From Thalassoglobus polymorphus (GTDB lineage: Bacteria > Planctomycetota > Planctomycetia > Planctomycetales > Planctomycetaceae), in contig NZ_CP036267.1 in the NCBI RefSeq assembly GCF_007744255.1, positions 3,413,500 through 3,477,499 on the forward strand: a stretch of 64,000 nucleotides of DNA, in the 5' to 3' direction. Positions 28,974 to 38,665 of the stretch are shown piece after piece. Within the stretch, counting starts at the first letter, position 1; the number at the start of each line of letters is the position of its first letter. The position numbers and the translations under genes are program-made. A model generated the notes under the pieces. It was given only the letters and a program-made list of their open reading frames with translations, had not been told where the DNA came from and made no database searches.

Positions 28974-30374
28974 TTATTTCAGACCGTACTCTTTGATCTT
29001 TCGATAGAGAGTGCGCTCCCCCATTCCCAGCATGACTGCGGTTTCTTCGCGTTTTCCACCAGTCAATTCCAAGGCTCGGGCAATGTAGTATTTCTCGACT
29101 TCGTCGAGAGGCCGACCGATGAGCATATCAGTCCCAGAACCACCAATCAGCCCATCAGGAGATTCTCCACCGAGTTCAGCGAGCTCTGTTGGCAAATCAT
29201 CCACATCAAGTTTTCCATCCATGTCGAGAGCCAGCATACCTTCAATCACATTTCGTAATTGACGGATGTTGCCCGGCCAATCGAACGACAACAGTGCTTG
29301 CCGCGCTGCCCGCGAAAGCCCTTCCACCTCGCGTCCTTGTCGCTTGCAGAATTCCTTCAGAAAATGATCGATCAGCAACGGGATATCTTCTCGGCGGTCA
29401 CGAAGCGGCGGGAGATAGATTGTCACCACACTCAACCGGTAGTAAAGATCGCCACGAAAGGCCCCTTCTTCCATTTCGCTCTTCAGATTCGCGTTCGTCG
29501 CTGCGACCAGTCGGACATTGATCGACTTCTCGTCATTCGACCCCAGACGAGTGATCTTCCGCTCCTCCAAGACTCGCAAAAGCTTGATCTGCGTCTCCGC
29601 TGGCATCTCTCCAACTTCGTCGAGAAACAATGTTCCGCCGTTGGCGTACTCGAACTTTCCGACCCGTTTCGTTGCCGCACCAGTAAACGCTCCCGCTTCA
29701 TGCCCGAAAAGCTCGGACTCCAGGATACTTTCCGGAAGTGCAGAGATGTTCAGAGGGACGAAGGGTTTGCTTTTGCGTGGGCTGTTCTGATGGATCGCAC
29801 GGGCAACAAGTTCTTTTCCGGTACCACTTTCACCCAGAATCAGAACTGTCGTATCAGTAGGAGCGAGGTTTTTTAACTGTTCGATCACCCGATGCATCGA
29901 CGGGCTATTGCCGATGACACCTTCAAAACCAAACCGTTCATCGAGACCTTTCGCGAGCGAAATGTTTCGCCGAATCAGGCGGATACGACTGGAAGCCTTA
30001 TCGACCGATTGGCGCAGTTCCTGAATATCCAGCGGTTTCGTCAGATAGGTATAGGCCCCTCCCTGCATGGCTGTGACCACTGACGGAATCGAACTGTGGG
30101 CTGTCAGAACAATTACCTCGGCATCGGGTAATTCTTCTTTGGCCTTCCTGAGAATCGCTAACCCGTCAACCTCGTCCATTTTGAGGTCGGTAATGATGAC
30201 ATCAAACTGTTGAGACTCGATCAACTCCGCACCTTTCGGCCCGGAGTTCGCAATCGTACATTCACAATTCACTCGCCGGAGGCTTTCTGCAACAGCCTGA
30301 GCGTGAGCCTCATCGTCGTCCACAATGAGGACGCTGATGGCAATTTGAAACATATCTTTTTGCTGATCACTCAC
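28974..30374 (-). CDS. NtrC-type sigma-54 dependent response regulator
   Basis: A 466-residue regulator. Receiver domain about 14-125, with DDDEAH, phospho-Asp in [11 protein letters not shown], and Lys in YLTKPLD. AAA+ domain about 155-390, with Walker A GESGTGKE, an intact sigma-54 contact loop GAFTGA near 228, Walker [10 protein letters not shown] and arginine-finger region [19 protein letters not shown]-terminal Fis-type helix-turn-helix [22 protein letters not shown]. All elements expected of a sigma-54 activator are present, in contrast to the homologue at 24677-26038. No kinase gene is adjacent, so the signal is unknown. Confidence 0.92.
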   Translation of the reverse strand: MSDQQKDMFQIAISVLIVDDDEAHAQAVAESLRRVNCECTIANSGPKGAELIESQQFDVIITDLKMDEVDGLAILRKAKEELPDAEVIVLTAHSSIPSVVTAMQGGAYTYLTKPLDIQELRQSVDKASSRIRLIRRNISLAKGLDERFGFEGVIGNSPSMHRVIEQLKNLAPTDTTVLILGESGTGKELVARAIHQNSPRKSKPFVPLNISALPESILESELFGHEAGAFTGAATKRVGKFEYANGGTLFLDEVGEMPAETQIKLLRVLEERKITRLGSNDEKSINVRLVAATNANLKSEMEEGAFRGDLYYRLSVVTIYLPPLRDRREDIPLLIDHFLKEFCKRQGREVEGLSRAARQALLSFDWPGNIRQLRNVIEGMLALDMDGKLDVDDLPTELAELGGESPDGLIGGSGTDMLIGRPLDEVEKYYIARALELTGGKREETAVMLGMGERTLYRKIKEYGLK

Positions 30375-31082
30375 TGTGGATTCCTAGTCGGGAACAACGA
30401 TCTCAACGAACAACGCATCGGTCGACGCCAAACGATCCCGGTGTTTACGAGAGCCTTCCAAGTTCCTCGCGAAAGATGTCTCTGAAGTATTTTCAACGCT
30501 CACTGCGCCCCTAAAGTTCACGCTCGCGAATTCACAGCTGACTCACCACGTCGGAAATCGTGAGAACCAAAATTGGACTTGCTCCAGGACAATTCCAGAA
30601 TTGATGTCTGAATTCTGCCTCGTGGCGTAAATTTTTTTCCTGTGGAAAACCGCTTTCACGAACAGGAGAAAAAGGAATGCGTCCTAGCCTGCAATATTTA
30701 CAGGCTCAGTGCAAACTGTAAAGCCGCCGAAATGGCAGTTTCCAAAGTTCAAGACTTTCTAATCACTCTGTACGGGGCACAAACGTGAAAACCCTCAATC
30801 TCGCTGTTGCCCACTCAATTCAGCCACTAACCGTTCCTCTCCCCACCTACATTCGAGAATTGGGGATAATTTGGGGCTGGACGTGATGTTGAGTCCGACG
30901 AGTGAAATCATCTATATTTCAACCGAGTTGGTCGTAAGTTACAAAATATGCTGACAAGACTGCTGAAACCGTAGCACTTCACAGGTGAATTCGGTCACTT
31001 CCGCAGTATTGTCACAGCCAGAAAGTTGTGAGGCGATGCTGTCTGCCGAGCAATGGGCTGTCTGCGAACAAAGGATTGTTCA
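30375..31082. other. Long divergent intergenic region
   Basis: About 700 bases between the NtrC-type regulator (leftward) and the LptB-like gene (rightward). It holds a partial PR2-like piece near 30613-30668 (CTGCCTCGTGGCG then CTTTCACGAACAGG) and short open frames without support. It must contain the promoters of both genes, but I could not place them with confidence. Confidence 0.5.
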
Positions 31083-31961
31083 ATGTCGATTCTGGAATGC
31101 CGTGATCTTGTCAAAGTTTATCCAAACGGCTTTCGCGCCGTTGATGGAGTCAGCTTTTCGGTGGAACCAGGAGAGATCGTTGGGCTTTTGGGGCCGAACG
31201 GTGCTGGCAAATCAACCACATTTCGAATGACCTGTGGTCTCACCGCTCCGACAAAAGGAACAGTTTTCCTGAATGGGCAAGATGTCTCGAACTGGCCGAT
31301 GTACAAACGGGCTCGGCACGGAATGGGATACTTGCCGCAGGATCAGAGCATTTTCACAAAGCTTTCTGTGGAAAAAAACCTGATCGCTATCCTTGAATAC
31401 ATGCCGCTTTCCAGCCGAGACCGTAAGAATCGCGTTACTGAACTGCTCGGTGAATTCGGATTAGAAGGCAAACGCAAACAGGTCTCATCAACCCTTTCCG
31501 GGGGAGAACGCCGCCGCCTGGAAATAGCCAGATGTCTGGCAAGTAACCCAAAAATCATTCTGCTCGACGAACCATTCACCGGGATCGATCCCACAACAAT
31601 TAACGACATCCAAGACGTCATTGGCGCACTACAGGACTCCGGGATCTCAATTTTGATGACAGATCACCGCGAACGAGAAACATTAACCATCACTGATCGC
31701 TGCAATATCATTGTTGATGGTCGCGTTCTGGTAACGGGTGATATCGATGAAATTTTCCGTAGCGAAGATGCCCAGTCGCGATACTTCGGACATCGCTTTG
31801 ACCCAACTTCAATTAAAGACGAACGGAAACGATTTCGTACAGATCGCGCCAATTCTCCTTCCGTTCCCGCACCGCATTCGAAAACCGAAAAGCCATCTCT
31901 TGCTATCGCCTCGGAAACCATCGCTGCAGAAACCGTTGCTGACGAAGCGGAATGGCTCTAA
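31083..31961 (+). CDS. lptB: LptB-like ABC transporter ATPase
   Basis: A 292-residue ATPase from the ATG at 31083 (AAGGA site nine bases before); the longer frame from 31053 adds ten unmatched residues. Walker A GPNGAGKST at 37-45, Q-loop in YLPQDQSIF, signature LSGGERRRLEIARCL, Walker B IILLDEPFTGIDP and H-loop MTDHRERETL. The YLPQDQSIFTKLSVEKN stretch and the DHRERETL switch are typical of LptB, the cytoplasmic ATPase that drives lipopolysaccharide to the outer membrane. The last 50 residues (Ala/Glu/Thr-rich) extend beyond the usual length and look disordered. lptA/lptC are not adjacent. A generic branched-chain-type ATPase is the alternative. Confidence 0.85.
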   Translation: MSILECRDLVKVYPNGFRAVDGVSFSVEPGEIVGLLGPNGAGKSTTFRMTCGLTAPTKGTVFLNGQDVSNWPMYKRARHGMGYLPQDQSIFTKLSVEKNLIAILEYMPLSSRDRKNRVTELLGEFGLEGKRKQVSSTLSGGERRRLEIARCLASNPKIILLDEPFTGIDPTTINDIQDVIGALQDSGISILMTDHRERETLTITDRCNIIVDGRVLVTGDIDEIFRSEDAQSRYFGHRFDPTSIKDERKRFRTDRANSPSVPAPHSKTEKPSLAIASETIAAETVADEAEWL

Positions 31962-32307
31962 GGCATCTCCCGCAGACTCTTCACCATAAAGTCTTTCACA
32001 AAATACGGTTACGACAGTGAGTCGAGCAGACTGCTCTTCCGTGGGTCCACGCCGAACTCGTTTCATCAAGAAGCTGCTACGTGTTTCGAGACGCCTTCAG
32101 TATCGCAACACCGACACGAGACGGGAAAAATGCTCCACAACAGCTTGGCAAGATTTGATCTGTCCCAGCCGAACGGTCTGAAAGTGTGAGATTTTGATGG
32201 TGGGCAGGATCTATGGCCTCCTCAGGCGAACAGATACCATGTTTTCAATAAGCTGAATCTGACTGCATTGCAATTTCTTCGATTCACTTCATACTTTGGC
32301 CCAAAAC
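31962..32307. other. Intergenic, no gene seen
   Basis: Between the LptB-like gene and PR1 copy D. No supported frame, hairpin with T-run or RNA gene was recognised. Confidence 0.5.
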
Positions 32308-32387
32308 CAGAACCGTTCGAAAACCTTTGGAATAGCCGCTTTCCTCAATGTTTGAGAGAGCAATTTCAAGTTTCAGGATCAGTTCTG
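32308..32387 (+). repeat. PR1 palindromic repeat, copy D
   Basis: AGAACCGTTCGAAAACC to TTTCAGGATCAGTTCT, with the usual TCAATGTTTGAGAGAG centre. It lies 98 bases upstream of the transketolase start. The longest open frame of that gene begins inside the repeat, one reason to reject that start. Confidence 0.85.
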
Positions 32388-32485
32388 AACGCCGCTCATA
32401 TCGCTTACACCTGGTTGTCAAATGTCAAGTAGGACAGCTTCCACGGCCTGATCGTAAACTTATTGATTTGTTGGAGAAAGTAGAG

Positions 32486-34414
32486 ATGACTGATACCACT
32501 GAATTCCCAATTCCACTTCATGAATACCAAGTGGTTCCGCTCGACCCGAAAAATCCGACTCTCACCGACGAGCAACGATCTCAGCTCGATAAGAACATTC
32601 AGCTTTGCCGTGACGCCATTGTCTTCTTCACTGCCATCGCCGATGCAAAAGGGCTGGGGGGCCATACAGGGGGGCCTTATGACACTGTGCCTGAAACTCT
32701 CATCATGCACGGCTTCATGGAACATTCTAAAAATGGTGGAACTCCAGAAGTGCTGCCGATCTTCTTCGATGAAGCGGGCCACCGAGTTGCGACTCAGTAC
32801 CTGATGGCGGTTTTGGAAGGGGACATGGACATTGAGAAACTGTTCCATTACCGCGAATATCTGTCACATCTTCCGGGTCATCCAGAGCGTGGATTTACTC
32901 CGGGCGTGAAGTTCAGCTCTGGCCGCTTGGGGCATATGTGGCCATTTGTGAATGGCGTGGCGATTGCCAACCCGAACCAGGTCGTCTTCATGCTTGGGTC
33001 CGACGGATCACAGATGGAAGGAAACGACGCCGAAGCAGCACGTCTCGCAGTCGCTCAAAATCTGAACGTCAAAGTCGTCGTCGATGACAACGACGTTACG
33101 ATTGCCGGACATCCATCAGATTACCTCAAAGGTTTTGATGTCTCGAAAACACTCGAAGGTCACGGACTGACAGTGAACACCGGCGACGGCGAAGACCTCG
33201 ACAGCCTGTACGCCAGAATGTGTGAAGCAGTCACACACGATGGACCGGTTGCATTGATGAACAAACGGAAAATGTGCGTTGGCATCGAAGGACTCGAAGG
33301 GAGCGCACATGGTCACGACGTCATTAAAACCGCTGTCGCAATCGATCACTTAAAATCACGTGGTCGAGACGCAGCTGCTGAATATCTGACGACTGTTGAA
33401 AAAGGTCCTGGAGGCCCATCTCACCAAGGCTCCGATGGAAGCAGTATCGGCAAGAACCGTGACCTCTTCGGTAAAATTATGAATGGAATTCTGGATAAAA
33501 TTCCAGAAGAACAACGAATTGAATCGATTCGTGTTTTCGATTGCGATTTGGAAGGAAGCTGCGGCCTCAATCATATTCGTGCTGAACATCCAGAGGTCTT
33601 TGTTCGCGGCGGCATCATGGAACGTGGGAATTTCTCCGCAGCTGCTGGCTTCGGATACGAGCGAGGAAAGCAAGGAGTCTTCGCAACTTTCTCTGCGTTC
33701 CTGGAAATGGTCGTCTCTGAAATCACAATGGCACGATTGAACCAGAGCAACGTTCTGGCACACTTCAGCCACGCCGGTTGCGACGACATGGCAGATAACA
33801 CCTGTCACTTCGGGCTGAACAACATGTTCAGTGACAACGGGCTTCCAGAGGAAGGTCATGACAACACGCGTCTCTATTTTCCAGCGGACCAGCATCAGTT
33901 CAAAAAATGTCTCGAAACGATCTACAGCCAGGAAGGTCTACGTTTCATTTTCTCGACTCGTTCAGGAGTGCCTGATTTACTGAACGAAGAAGGCAACAAA
34001 GTTTTTGGTGACGACTACGAATTCGTTCCCGGAAAAGATGATGTGATTCGCGAAGGAACGGCTGGTTACATCGTCACTTTTGGCGAGACAACCTATCGTG
34101 CCCTCGATGCTGTCATTCGCCTGAAGGAAGCCGGGACAGATGTCGGATTGATTTGCAAGTCAACACTGAATGTCTATGACGAAGAAATGATGGCGAAGCT
34201 TGCAGCTGCCCCTGCGATCCTCGTCGCCGAATCCTTCAATGTCAAAACCGGCCTCGGTTCACGCTTTGGGACAGAGCTTCTCAAACGTGGATTTAAAGGG
34301 AATTACAATAACATCGGCACACACAAAGAAGGTTCTGGAGGACTGTGGCAGCAAATGGGCTACCAGGGTCTGGACTCCGACGGAATCATGGCCTCCATGC
34401 AAAAGTTGACATAG
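32486..34414 (+). CDS. Transketolase (thiamine diphosphate enzyme)
   Basis: A 642-residue protein from the ATG at 32486, preceded by TTGGAGAAAG. The N-terminal TPP domain shows GGHTGGPYDT, GHPERGF and the diphosphate motif GSDGSQMEGN followed about 30 residues later by DDNDVTIAG. The central pyrimidine-binding domain has ERGNFSAAAGF (catalytic Glu region) and HAGCDDMADNTCHFG, and the C-terminal domain ends near GLDSDGIMA. Transketolase moves two-carbon units between sugar phosphates in the pentose phosphate pathway. The sequence is a divergent subgroup, so another ketol-transfer reaction is possible. The 46 extra residues of the longer frame (from 32348) come from PR1 copy D and its flank and are left out. 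Confidence 0.86.
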   Translation: MTDTTEFPIPLHEYQVVPLDPKNPTLTDEQRSQLDKNIQLCRDAIVFFTAIADAKGLGGHTGGPYDTVPETLIMHGFMEHSKNGGTPEVLPIFFDEAGHRVATQYLMAVLEGDMDIEKLFHYREYLSHLPGHPERGFTPGVKFSSGRLGHMWPFVNGVAIANPNQVVFMLGSDGSQMEGNDAEAARLAVAQNLNVKVVVDDNDVTIAGHPSDYLKGFDVSKTLEGHGLTVNTGDGEDLDSLYARMCEAVTHDGPVALMNKRKMCVGIEGLEGSAHGHDVIKTAVAIDHLKSRGRDAAAEYLTTVEKGPGGPSHQGSDGSSIGKNRDLFGKIMNGILDKIPEEQRIESIRVFDCDLEGSCGLNHIRAEHPEVFVRGGIMERGNFSAAAGFGYERGKQGVFATFSAFLEMVVSEITMARLNQSNVLAHFSHAGCDDMADNTCHFGLNNMFSDNGLPEEGHDNTRLYFPADQHQFKKCLETIYSQEGLRFIFSTRSGVPDLLNEEGNKVFGDDYEFVPGKDDVIREGTAGYIVTFGETTYRALDAVIRLKEAGTDVGLICKSTLNVYDEEMMAKLAAAPAILVAESFNVKTGLGSRFGTELLKRGFKGNYNNIGTHKEGSGGLWQQMGYQGLDSDGIMASMQKLT

Positions 34415-34473
34415 AGCCCCACACATCGTTCTTCACGCTCTGCTTCAAAGTTGACTTCTGAAGTTCAATTCAA

Positions 34474-34503
34474 GGCGACCGAATAGAGTCTCTATTCGGT
34501 CGA
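34474..34503. other. Perfect hairpin after the transketolase gene
   Basis: CGACCGAATAGA and TCTATTCGGTCG flank a three-base centre, about 60 bases after the stop. There is no T-run. It may protect the mRNA end or help termination. Confidence 0.55.
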
Positions 34504-34546
34504 AGCGGGAAACTCACCGAACGGCCGGTGATTGAAATTTTAACAG

Positions 34547-34586
34547 ACCGCACACGAGAACTGGTCTCGTGTGCGGTCTGTTTTAT
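34547..34586. terminator. Bidirectional terminator between convergent genes
   Basis: An 18-bp stem AACAGACCGCACACGAGA and its complement with a four-base loop, followed by TTTT on the plus strand. It overlaps the stop codon of the leftward kinase gene and ends the rightward transketolase transcript. Confidence 0.85.
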
Positions 34587-36199
34587 GACTTGCCAAGCAT
34601 TGATCTGATGTCCCAATCAGAAACGTCCAACGGTTTTCGAAACTCTTCAAGTATTTCGAGGCTCTTGCTTCGGTTCCCTGGGGCAATGTCCAGTAATGAC
34701 CGCATAATTTTTTTCGCGGTCGGATAACTTTTGGGGATCTGCGCGAGGACGACGCTGACATCCCATTTCTGAAAGTTATGTCCCATCGTCAACAGATTTG
34801 TCGGATTTGATAAACGTTGTCCCGTCATCAGTTCGAAGGCAACACAACCGAGAGAAAACCAATCCGATTCAGGACAGATCTCCCCTCGAAACTGCTCGGG
34901 AGACATGTAGGCCGGAGTTCCTGCGATCACACAACGCGAGTCTTTTCCGGCAAAGAAAGGGACAGACAACCCAAAGTCCATCAGCTTCACATCGCCTTTC
35001 AAATCGATCATGCAATTGGCGGGCTTCACATCGCGATGAACAATTCCAGCGGAATGAGCATATTCAAGAGCATGAACCAGATTGGCAAGAATCCGCAGAA
35101 CCGACGTTTCGTCATATGGACCACGTTCTTTCAAGACTTGCGCAAGTGACGCTCCCTCAATGAATTCGATGACCATAAACGCAGTTGCGAATGCATCAAA
35201 CCGTTTGAGCAATCGGGGAATGTTCGGATGATCGAATGAAGAAATCAGCTGCGCTTCGCGATCGAACCACTCCCTTGCCAATTGATCGACATGTAACCGG
35301 TGGCTCATCATTTTCAGAGCAACTCGCTGCCCGGTTTCCTCGGACATTGCATCATACACAACCGCCATCCCACCTCGCCCTAAGCGCCGCGAGATCTGAT
35401 AGCCCTCTAACGTCACTGAGAAGAGTGCATCGCGGCGATGGTTCCCTAAACGCTCACCAATAATAGTTGTAATCACATTTGAAAATTCTTGATGCTGGCG
35501 AAGCAAAGCGTGGAAATCCTGCTTGCTAAGTGTCAAAACATCAACGCCCCCTTCTGCCGTGACCGTGGCAGTTCTCCAGGGAATTCCCATCAAAGCCATT
35601 TCACCAAAGACTTGTCCCGGAACGATACGACCGATGCGTAAGTTCTTCGTATGATTTTGAACAATGGTCACTTTCGCGGAGCCAGCACAACAGACATAAA
35701 GGAGATCACCCTCCTCCCCTTCTGTAATGATTTTCTGCCCGTCATGAAAAACCGCTGGTTGCATTTGAGCATGCAGGGCTTTCTGCATCGAAACCGGCAA
35801 CAGCCCCAACGGTCCGCCCCGAAATTCCGGGATCGCAGCAGCTTCCGAAAAACTATTCGAGGAGTCAGGAAAACGACTTCCAGAGTCCGACGCTCCCAAC
35901 AAAGCTGCACTGATCCGAGATGAATTCAACAGTTCTTCAGGCGCACCAACGTACTGTCGATGCTCTGGATAACTTGAAAAATAATTCTCGGGTAAAAGAT
36001 CTGGAGTTCGTTCCTGGAGAATTCGAAAATGATGAACGACAAGCTCTTGAAGCAAGTCTCGATTCTCCGAGGAAAGAGAGAACGAATCAAGCAGCTCGAA
36101 AAGAGAAAATCCCGAATCGGAATCGCAACGGTCTTCCAACTCAGTCAACAGTTGCCCCATCAGAGCAAAAGAAACAGTATCATCCTGGTCATTCGACAT
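34583..36199 (-). CDS. Cyclic nucleotide-binding domain fused to Ser/Thr protein kinase
   Basis: 538 residues. After about 130 residues of low-complexity helical sequence there is a cyclic nucleotide-binding domain (about 135-255) with an intact phosphate cassette FGEMALMGIPWRTATV. A complete Hanks-type kinase follows (about 265-525): P-loop GRGGMAVVY, Lys in RVALKMM, catalytic loop HRDVKPANC near 388, DFG near 407 and the GTPAYMSPEQ activation end. No transmembrane segment is seen, so it is cytoplasmic. The layout resembles eukaryotic PKG more than usual bacterial PknB proteins. The design suggests phosphorylation controlled by cAMP or cGMP; whether the domain inhibits or activates is unknown. 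Confidence 0.92.
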   Translation of the reverse strand: MSNDQDDTVSFALMGQLLTELEDRCDSDSGFSLFELLDSFSLSSENRDLLQELVVHHFRILQERTPDLLPENYFSSYPEHRQYVGAPEELLNSSRISAALLGASDSGSRFPDSSNSFSEAAAIPEFRGGPLGLLPVSMQKALHAQMQPAVFHDGQKIITEGEEGDLLYVCCAGSAKVTIVQNHTKNLRIGRIVPGQVFGEMALMGIPWRTATVTAEGGVDVLTLSKQDFHALLRQHQEFSNVITTIIGERLGNHRRDALFSVTLEGYQISRRLGRGGMAVVYDAMSEETGQRVALKMMSHRLHVDQLAREWFDREAQLISSFDHPNIPRLLKRFDAFATAFMVIEFIEGASLAQVLKERGPYDETSVLRILANLVHALEYAHSAGIVHRDVKPANCMIDLKGDVKLMDFGLSVPFFAGKDSRCVIAGTPAYMSPEQFRGEICPESDWFSLGCVAFELMTGQRLSNPTNLLTMGHNFQKWDVSVVLAQIPKSYPTAKKIMRSLLDIAPGNRSKSLEILEEFRKPLDVSDWDIRSMLGKS

Positions 36200-36395
36200 T
36201 GAAGCTCTATTCAGTCGCTTGCCGAAGAAATCCCTTGCCGGAATTGAAATTGCCTGAGAATCAACACAATCTTATGCAAAAGAGCTGAAGCTCACTCTGA
36301 TCGACCCATCCAGACGGCTTTTCGTCACGGTTTTCATCATCGCGAAAACATAACTCCCAGAATCAAATCGTACCAACGTTTCCGATCCATCGCTA

Positions 36396-36575
36396 GGGCA
36401 TTTTTGTGCCCGTGAAGACCGCTTTTTTGACTTCATATATTGCTCGCCACGAGGCAGAACGCAAAGAAAAATATTGGGTCAACTCTGAAGCATTTTCAAT
36501 GACTGTCGTGCCCGAGAAGATCGTTTTATTGACTTCATAGACTGCTCGCCACGAGGCAGAACGCAAAGACTTGTC
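36396..36575 (+). repeat. Two tandem PR2-type repeats
   Basis: Copies at about 36396-36480 and 36488-36575, each with CCCG(T)GAAGA, TTGACTTCATA, TGCTCGCCACGAGGCAGAACGCAAAG. They fill most of the space between the kinase and the GntR gene and lie just past the GntR stop codon. Confidence 0.8.
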
Positions 36576-36587
36576 CCCGTGTTAGCG

Positions 36588-37298
36588 TTAGACAATTCTT
36601 GATTTGGGGCGAGTCTTCGAAGCTGAATCCAGATGCTTGGCGACAGCCGATTTCGCGCCCGCTGAGTCACCTGATTTCAGGGCTTCGAGGATTGCAGTAT
36701 GTTCACGAAATCCGCGTCGAAGGCTCTGCTCAGTGTCATTCCCTGCTTGATATGAGACCCGTTTGTAGCTCCAACACTGACGGATCGTTGTTCGCATCGG
36801 CAGGTTGTCGCAATATTCTGCAATTGTCAGGTGCAGACCGCCATCGAAGTAGGCTGCCGCCTCGACCCAGGCATGTTCTTTATTCGGTCGTGCTTCCCGA
36901 GCCAACATTTCCAGATCGGCAAGGACATCAGGATCGATGTTCCCAGCGGCTCGCGCGGCTGCGTGCGGCTCGACAAGCTGTCGGAGTTGATGCACATCAA
37001 CCAGCCAGTTTTCAGCTGCCTCTCGAACAGTGGCCCTCCGATTACGGTGCTGACTGACTAATCCGTCAGCTGCGAGACGGACGAGAGCCTGTGCGACCGG
37101 TGTCCGGCTGACTTCGAGCGATTCGGCAAGTTTTGTTGTTTTCAGCTCCGACCCACCTGGCAAATCTCCGTTGACGATTTGCAGGAGAATTTGATCGTAG
37201 ACGTTGTCCACCAGCGACATCTCCGCATCTCCTCCGTCAGCCACAACGAGACGAAGAGCCGGATATCGGTCAGGATGGAATAATGACTTGACGACCAT
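36588..37298 (-). CDS. GntR family transcriptional regulator, FCD (FadR-like) type
   Basis: 236 residues from the ATG at 37298, which has GGAGG four bases before it; the longest frame starts 15 codons earlier and would run across the palindromic operator. A winged helix follows the opening SLVDNVYDQILLQIVNGDLPGG: ELKTTKLAESLEVSRTPVAQALVRLAADGLV. The C-terminal FCD helical domain (about 105-225) has likely ligand/metal residues in FDGGLHLTIAEY, FREHTAI and VAKHLDSA. FCD regulators sense sugar acids, amino acids or other small acids. It is divergent from the oxidoreductase-aminotransferase genes and probably controls them through the 14-bp palindrome at 37313-37326. Confidence 0.88.
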   Translation of the reverse strand: MVVKSLFHPDRYPALRLVVADGGDAEMSLVDNVYDQILLQIVNGDLPGGSELKTTKLAESLEVSRTPVAQALVRLAADGLVSQHRNRRATVREAAENWLVDVHQLRQLVEPHAAARAAGNIDPDVLADLEMLAREARPNKEHAWVEAAAYFDGGLHLTIAEYCDNLPMRTTIRQCWSYKRVSYQAGNDTEQSLRRGFREHTAILEALKSGDSAGAKSAVAKHLDSASKTRPKSRIV

Positions 37299-37312
37299 GA
37301 GGCCTCCGGGTA

Positions 37313-37326
37313 AAGTGCATGCACTT
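37313..37326. promoter_or_regulatory. Palindromic operator candidate for the GntR regulator
   Basis: AAGTGCATGCACTT is a perfect 14-bp palindrome in the divergent space, 15 bases before the GntR start and about 60 before the oxidoreductase start. FadR-type regulators bind short palindromes of this form, so it is a likely auto-regulatory site. Confidence 0.6.
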
Positions 37327-37384
37327 AATAAATGTGAGTTCAATTATTGTAGTGTATTCGATTAGTAAAACAAGGGAAATCATC

Positions 37385-38665
37385 GTGTCAACAACACAAT
37401 CGCGAAACTTGTTGCGAGCAGGCATGGTCGGAATGGGGATGATCTTCGACGAGACGTATCGCCCCTTCTTTGAATCTGTTCAGACAACAGGTCTCACGGG
37501 CCAATCCTTTCCGACCTGTGATGTCACCCTGTCCGCAGTTGCAACACGAACCGGCAAACGTGCGGAGGCATATCGCGGTCGGGCGAGCGGCCGGCTTGCA
37601 GAATTCGAAAGTTGTGCAGGAGCGGACTCCGTCCAGAAGATGCTGCAGGACAAACCAGATTTTGTCTGTGTCGCGACTCCTGATGACCGCCACTTTGCGG
37701 CAGCAAAAACTGCTCTTGAAGCGGGATGTCATGTCATCATTGAGAAGCCCTCAGTGTTGACGCTCGACGAACTCGATCAACTTCAACAGATTGCAACCGA
37801 AAAGAATGTGTTGGCGAAAGTCGTCTACCATAAATTACTTGACCCAGACCACAAGAAGCTCCGCACGCTCGTTGTCGATGGACAGTTGAACCATGTCAAC
37901 AACGGTTACTGCACACTGCTTGAGCCGAAATCGATTTCAGGCGGTCAATTTGCCGAATGGATCAAAGGGAGAAATCCCGGAACTTACGTAGCGGTCCATT
38001 ACATCAAACTCATTGACTTCACATTTGGTGGGAAACTAAAAAGTGTGACATGCACTGGACAACGTGGACTCGTTGGCCCTGCGGATGGTCCAACCTGGGA
38101 CTCCACGCAATTACGATTGATTTATGAATACGAAGATCAACGCGAGGCCGCGTTTGACATTCACACAAGCTGGGTGACTCCCGACAACTTCCCAGGTTAT
38201 GTTGAACAAGAAGTGCAATTCCGTTTCGACAATGGTCTCTGGAACGGACACAGCCGCAAACGCGGGATTGAATGCACCATCGAAGGAGAAACTCCGTTCA
38301 CTAAGAAAATCTCGATGAATAACCACTACAACGGTGAGTTCCTCGAACCATGGAACGAACGATCACAGCGTGGATACGGCGTTGAAGTCATCGAGCGATT
38401 TGCTCGGGAAGTGGCTCATGTCGAATTAGGTGGCCCAGTTGAGGAACGTGGTCAACGGCTGAAAGAAATTTCCGCATACGATTACAATGACCTTTCCGCT
38501 GATCGGCAGGTTGTTGCGGCGGTCCAAGCAATGGAAGCGATCCTTGAACGCCATGCCGCTGGGACTCCCGATTCTGTTGCGTATCTCAATACAGACGAAG
38601 GTGGACTCGTTTTGTACTCTCCCGGAAGTGTCAAACCAGAAATTTTATACAAAGGTCAAGTTTAA
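37385..38665 (+). CDS. Gfo/Idh/MocA family oxidoreductase (cytoplasmic)
   Basis: 426 residues from a GTG at 37385 with AGGGA seven bases before it; the longer frame from 37319 starts inside the operator palindrome. The N-terminal Rossmann fold has LRAGMVGMGMIF in place of the usual dinucleotide loop, then CVATPDDRHF and the conserved HVIIEKPSVLT (Lys of EKP). The C-terminal domain has YHKLLDPDHKKLR and VAVHYIKLIDFTFGG, with the His and Lys expected in the active site. No signal peptide, unlike the homologue at 12183. It shares one base with the aminotransferase gene (TAATG), so the two are co-translated and probably act on the same compound, for example oxidising a hydroxyl to a keto group that is then aminated, or the reverse. 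Confidence 0.87.
   Translation: MSTTQSRNLLRAGMVGMGMIFDETYRPFFESVQTTGLTGQSFPTCDVTLSAVATRTGKRAEAYRGRASGRLAEFESCAGADSVQKMLQDKPDFVCVATPDDRHFAAAKTALEAGCHVIIEKPSVLTLDELDQLQQIATEKNVLAKVVYHKLLDPDHKKLRTLVVDGQLNHVNNGYCTLLEPKSISGGQFAEWIKGRNPGTYVAVHYIKLIDFTFGGKLKSVTCTGQRGLVGPADGPTWDSTQLRLIYEYEDQREAAFDIHTSWVTPDNFPGYVEQEVQFRFDNGLWNGHSRKRGIECTIEGETPFTKKISMNNHYNGEFLEPWNERSQRGYGVEVIERFAREVAHVELGGPVEERGQRLKEISAYDYNDLSADRQVVAAVQAMEAILERHAAGTPDSVAYLNTDEGGLVLYSPGSVKPEILYKGQV

Noticed and set aside
29259-29876. 205-residue frame antisense to the NtrC-type regulator
   Set aside because: Shadow of a conserved gene in another frame; no start signal or family match.
32348-32485. N-terminal extension of the transketolase frame
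   Set aside because: It begins inside PR1 copy D and has no family match; the ATG at 32486 has a good ribosome-binding site.
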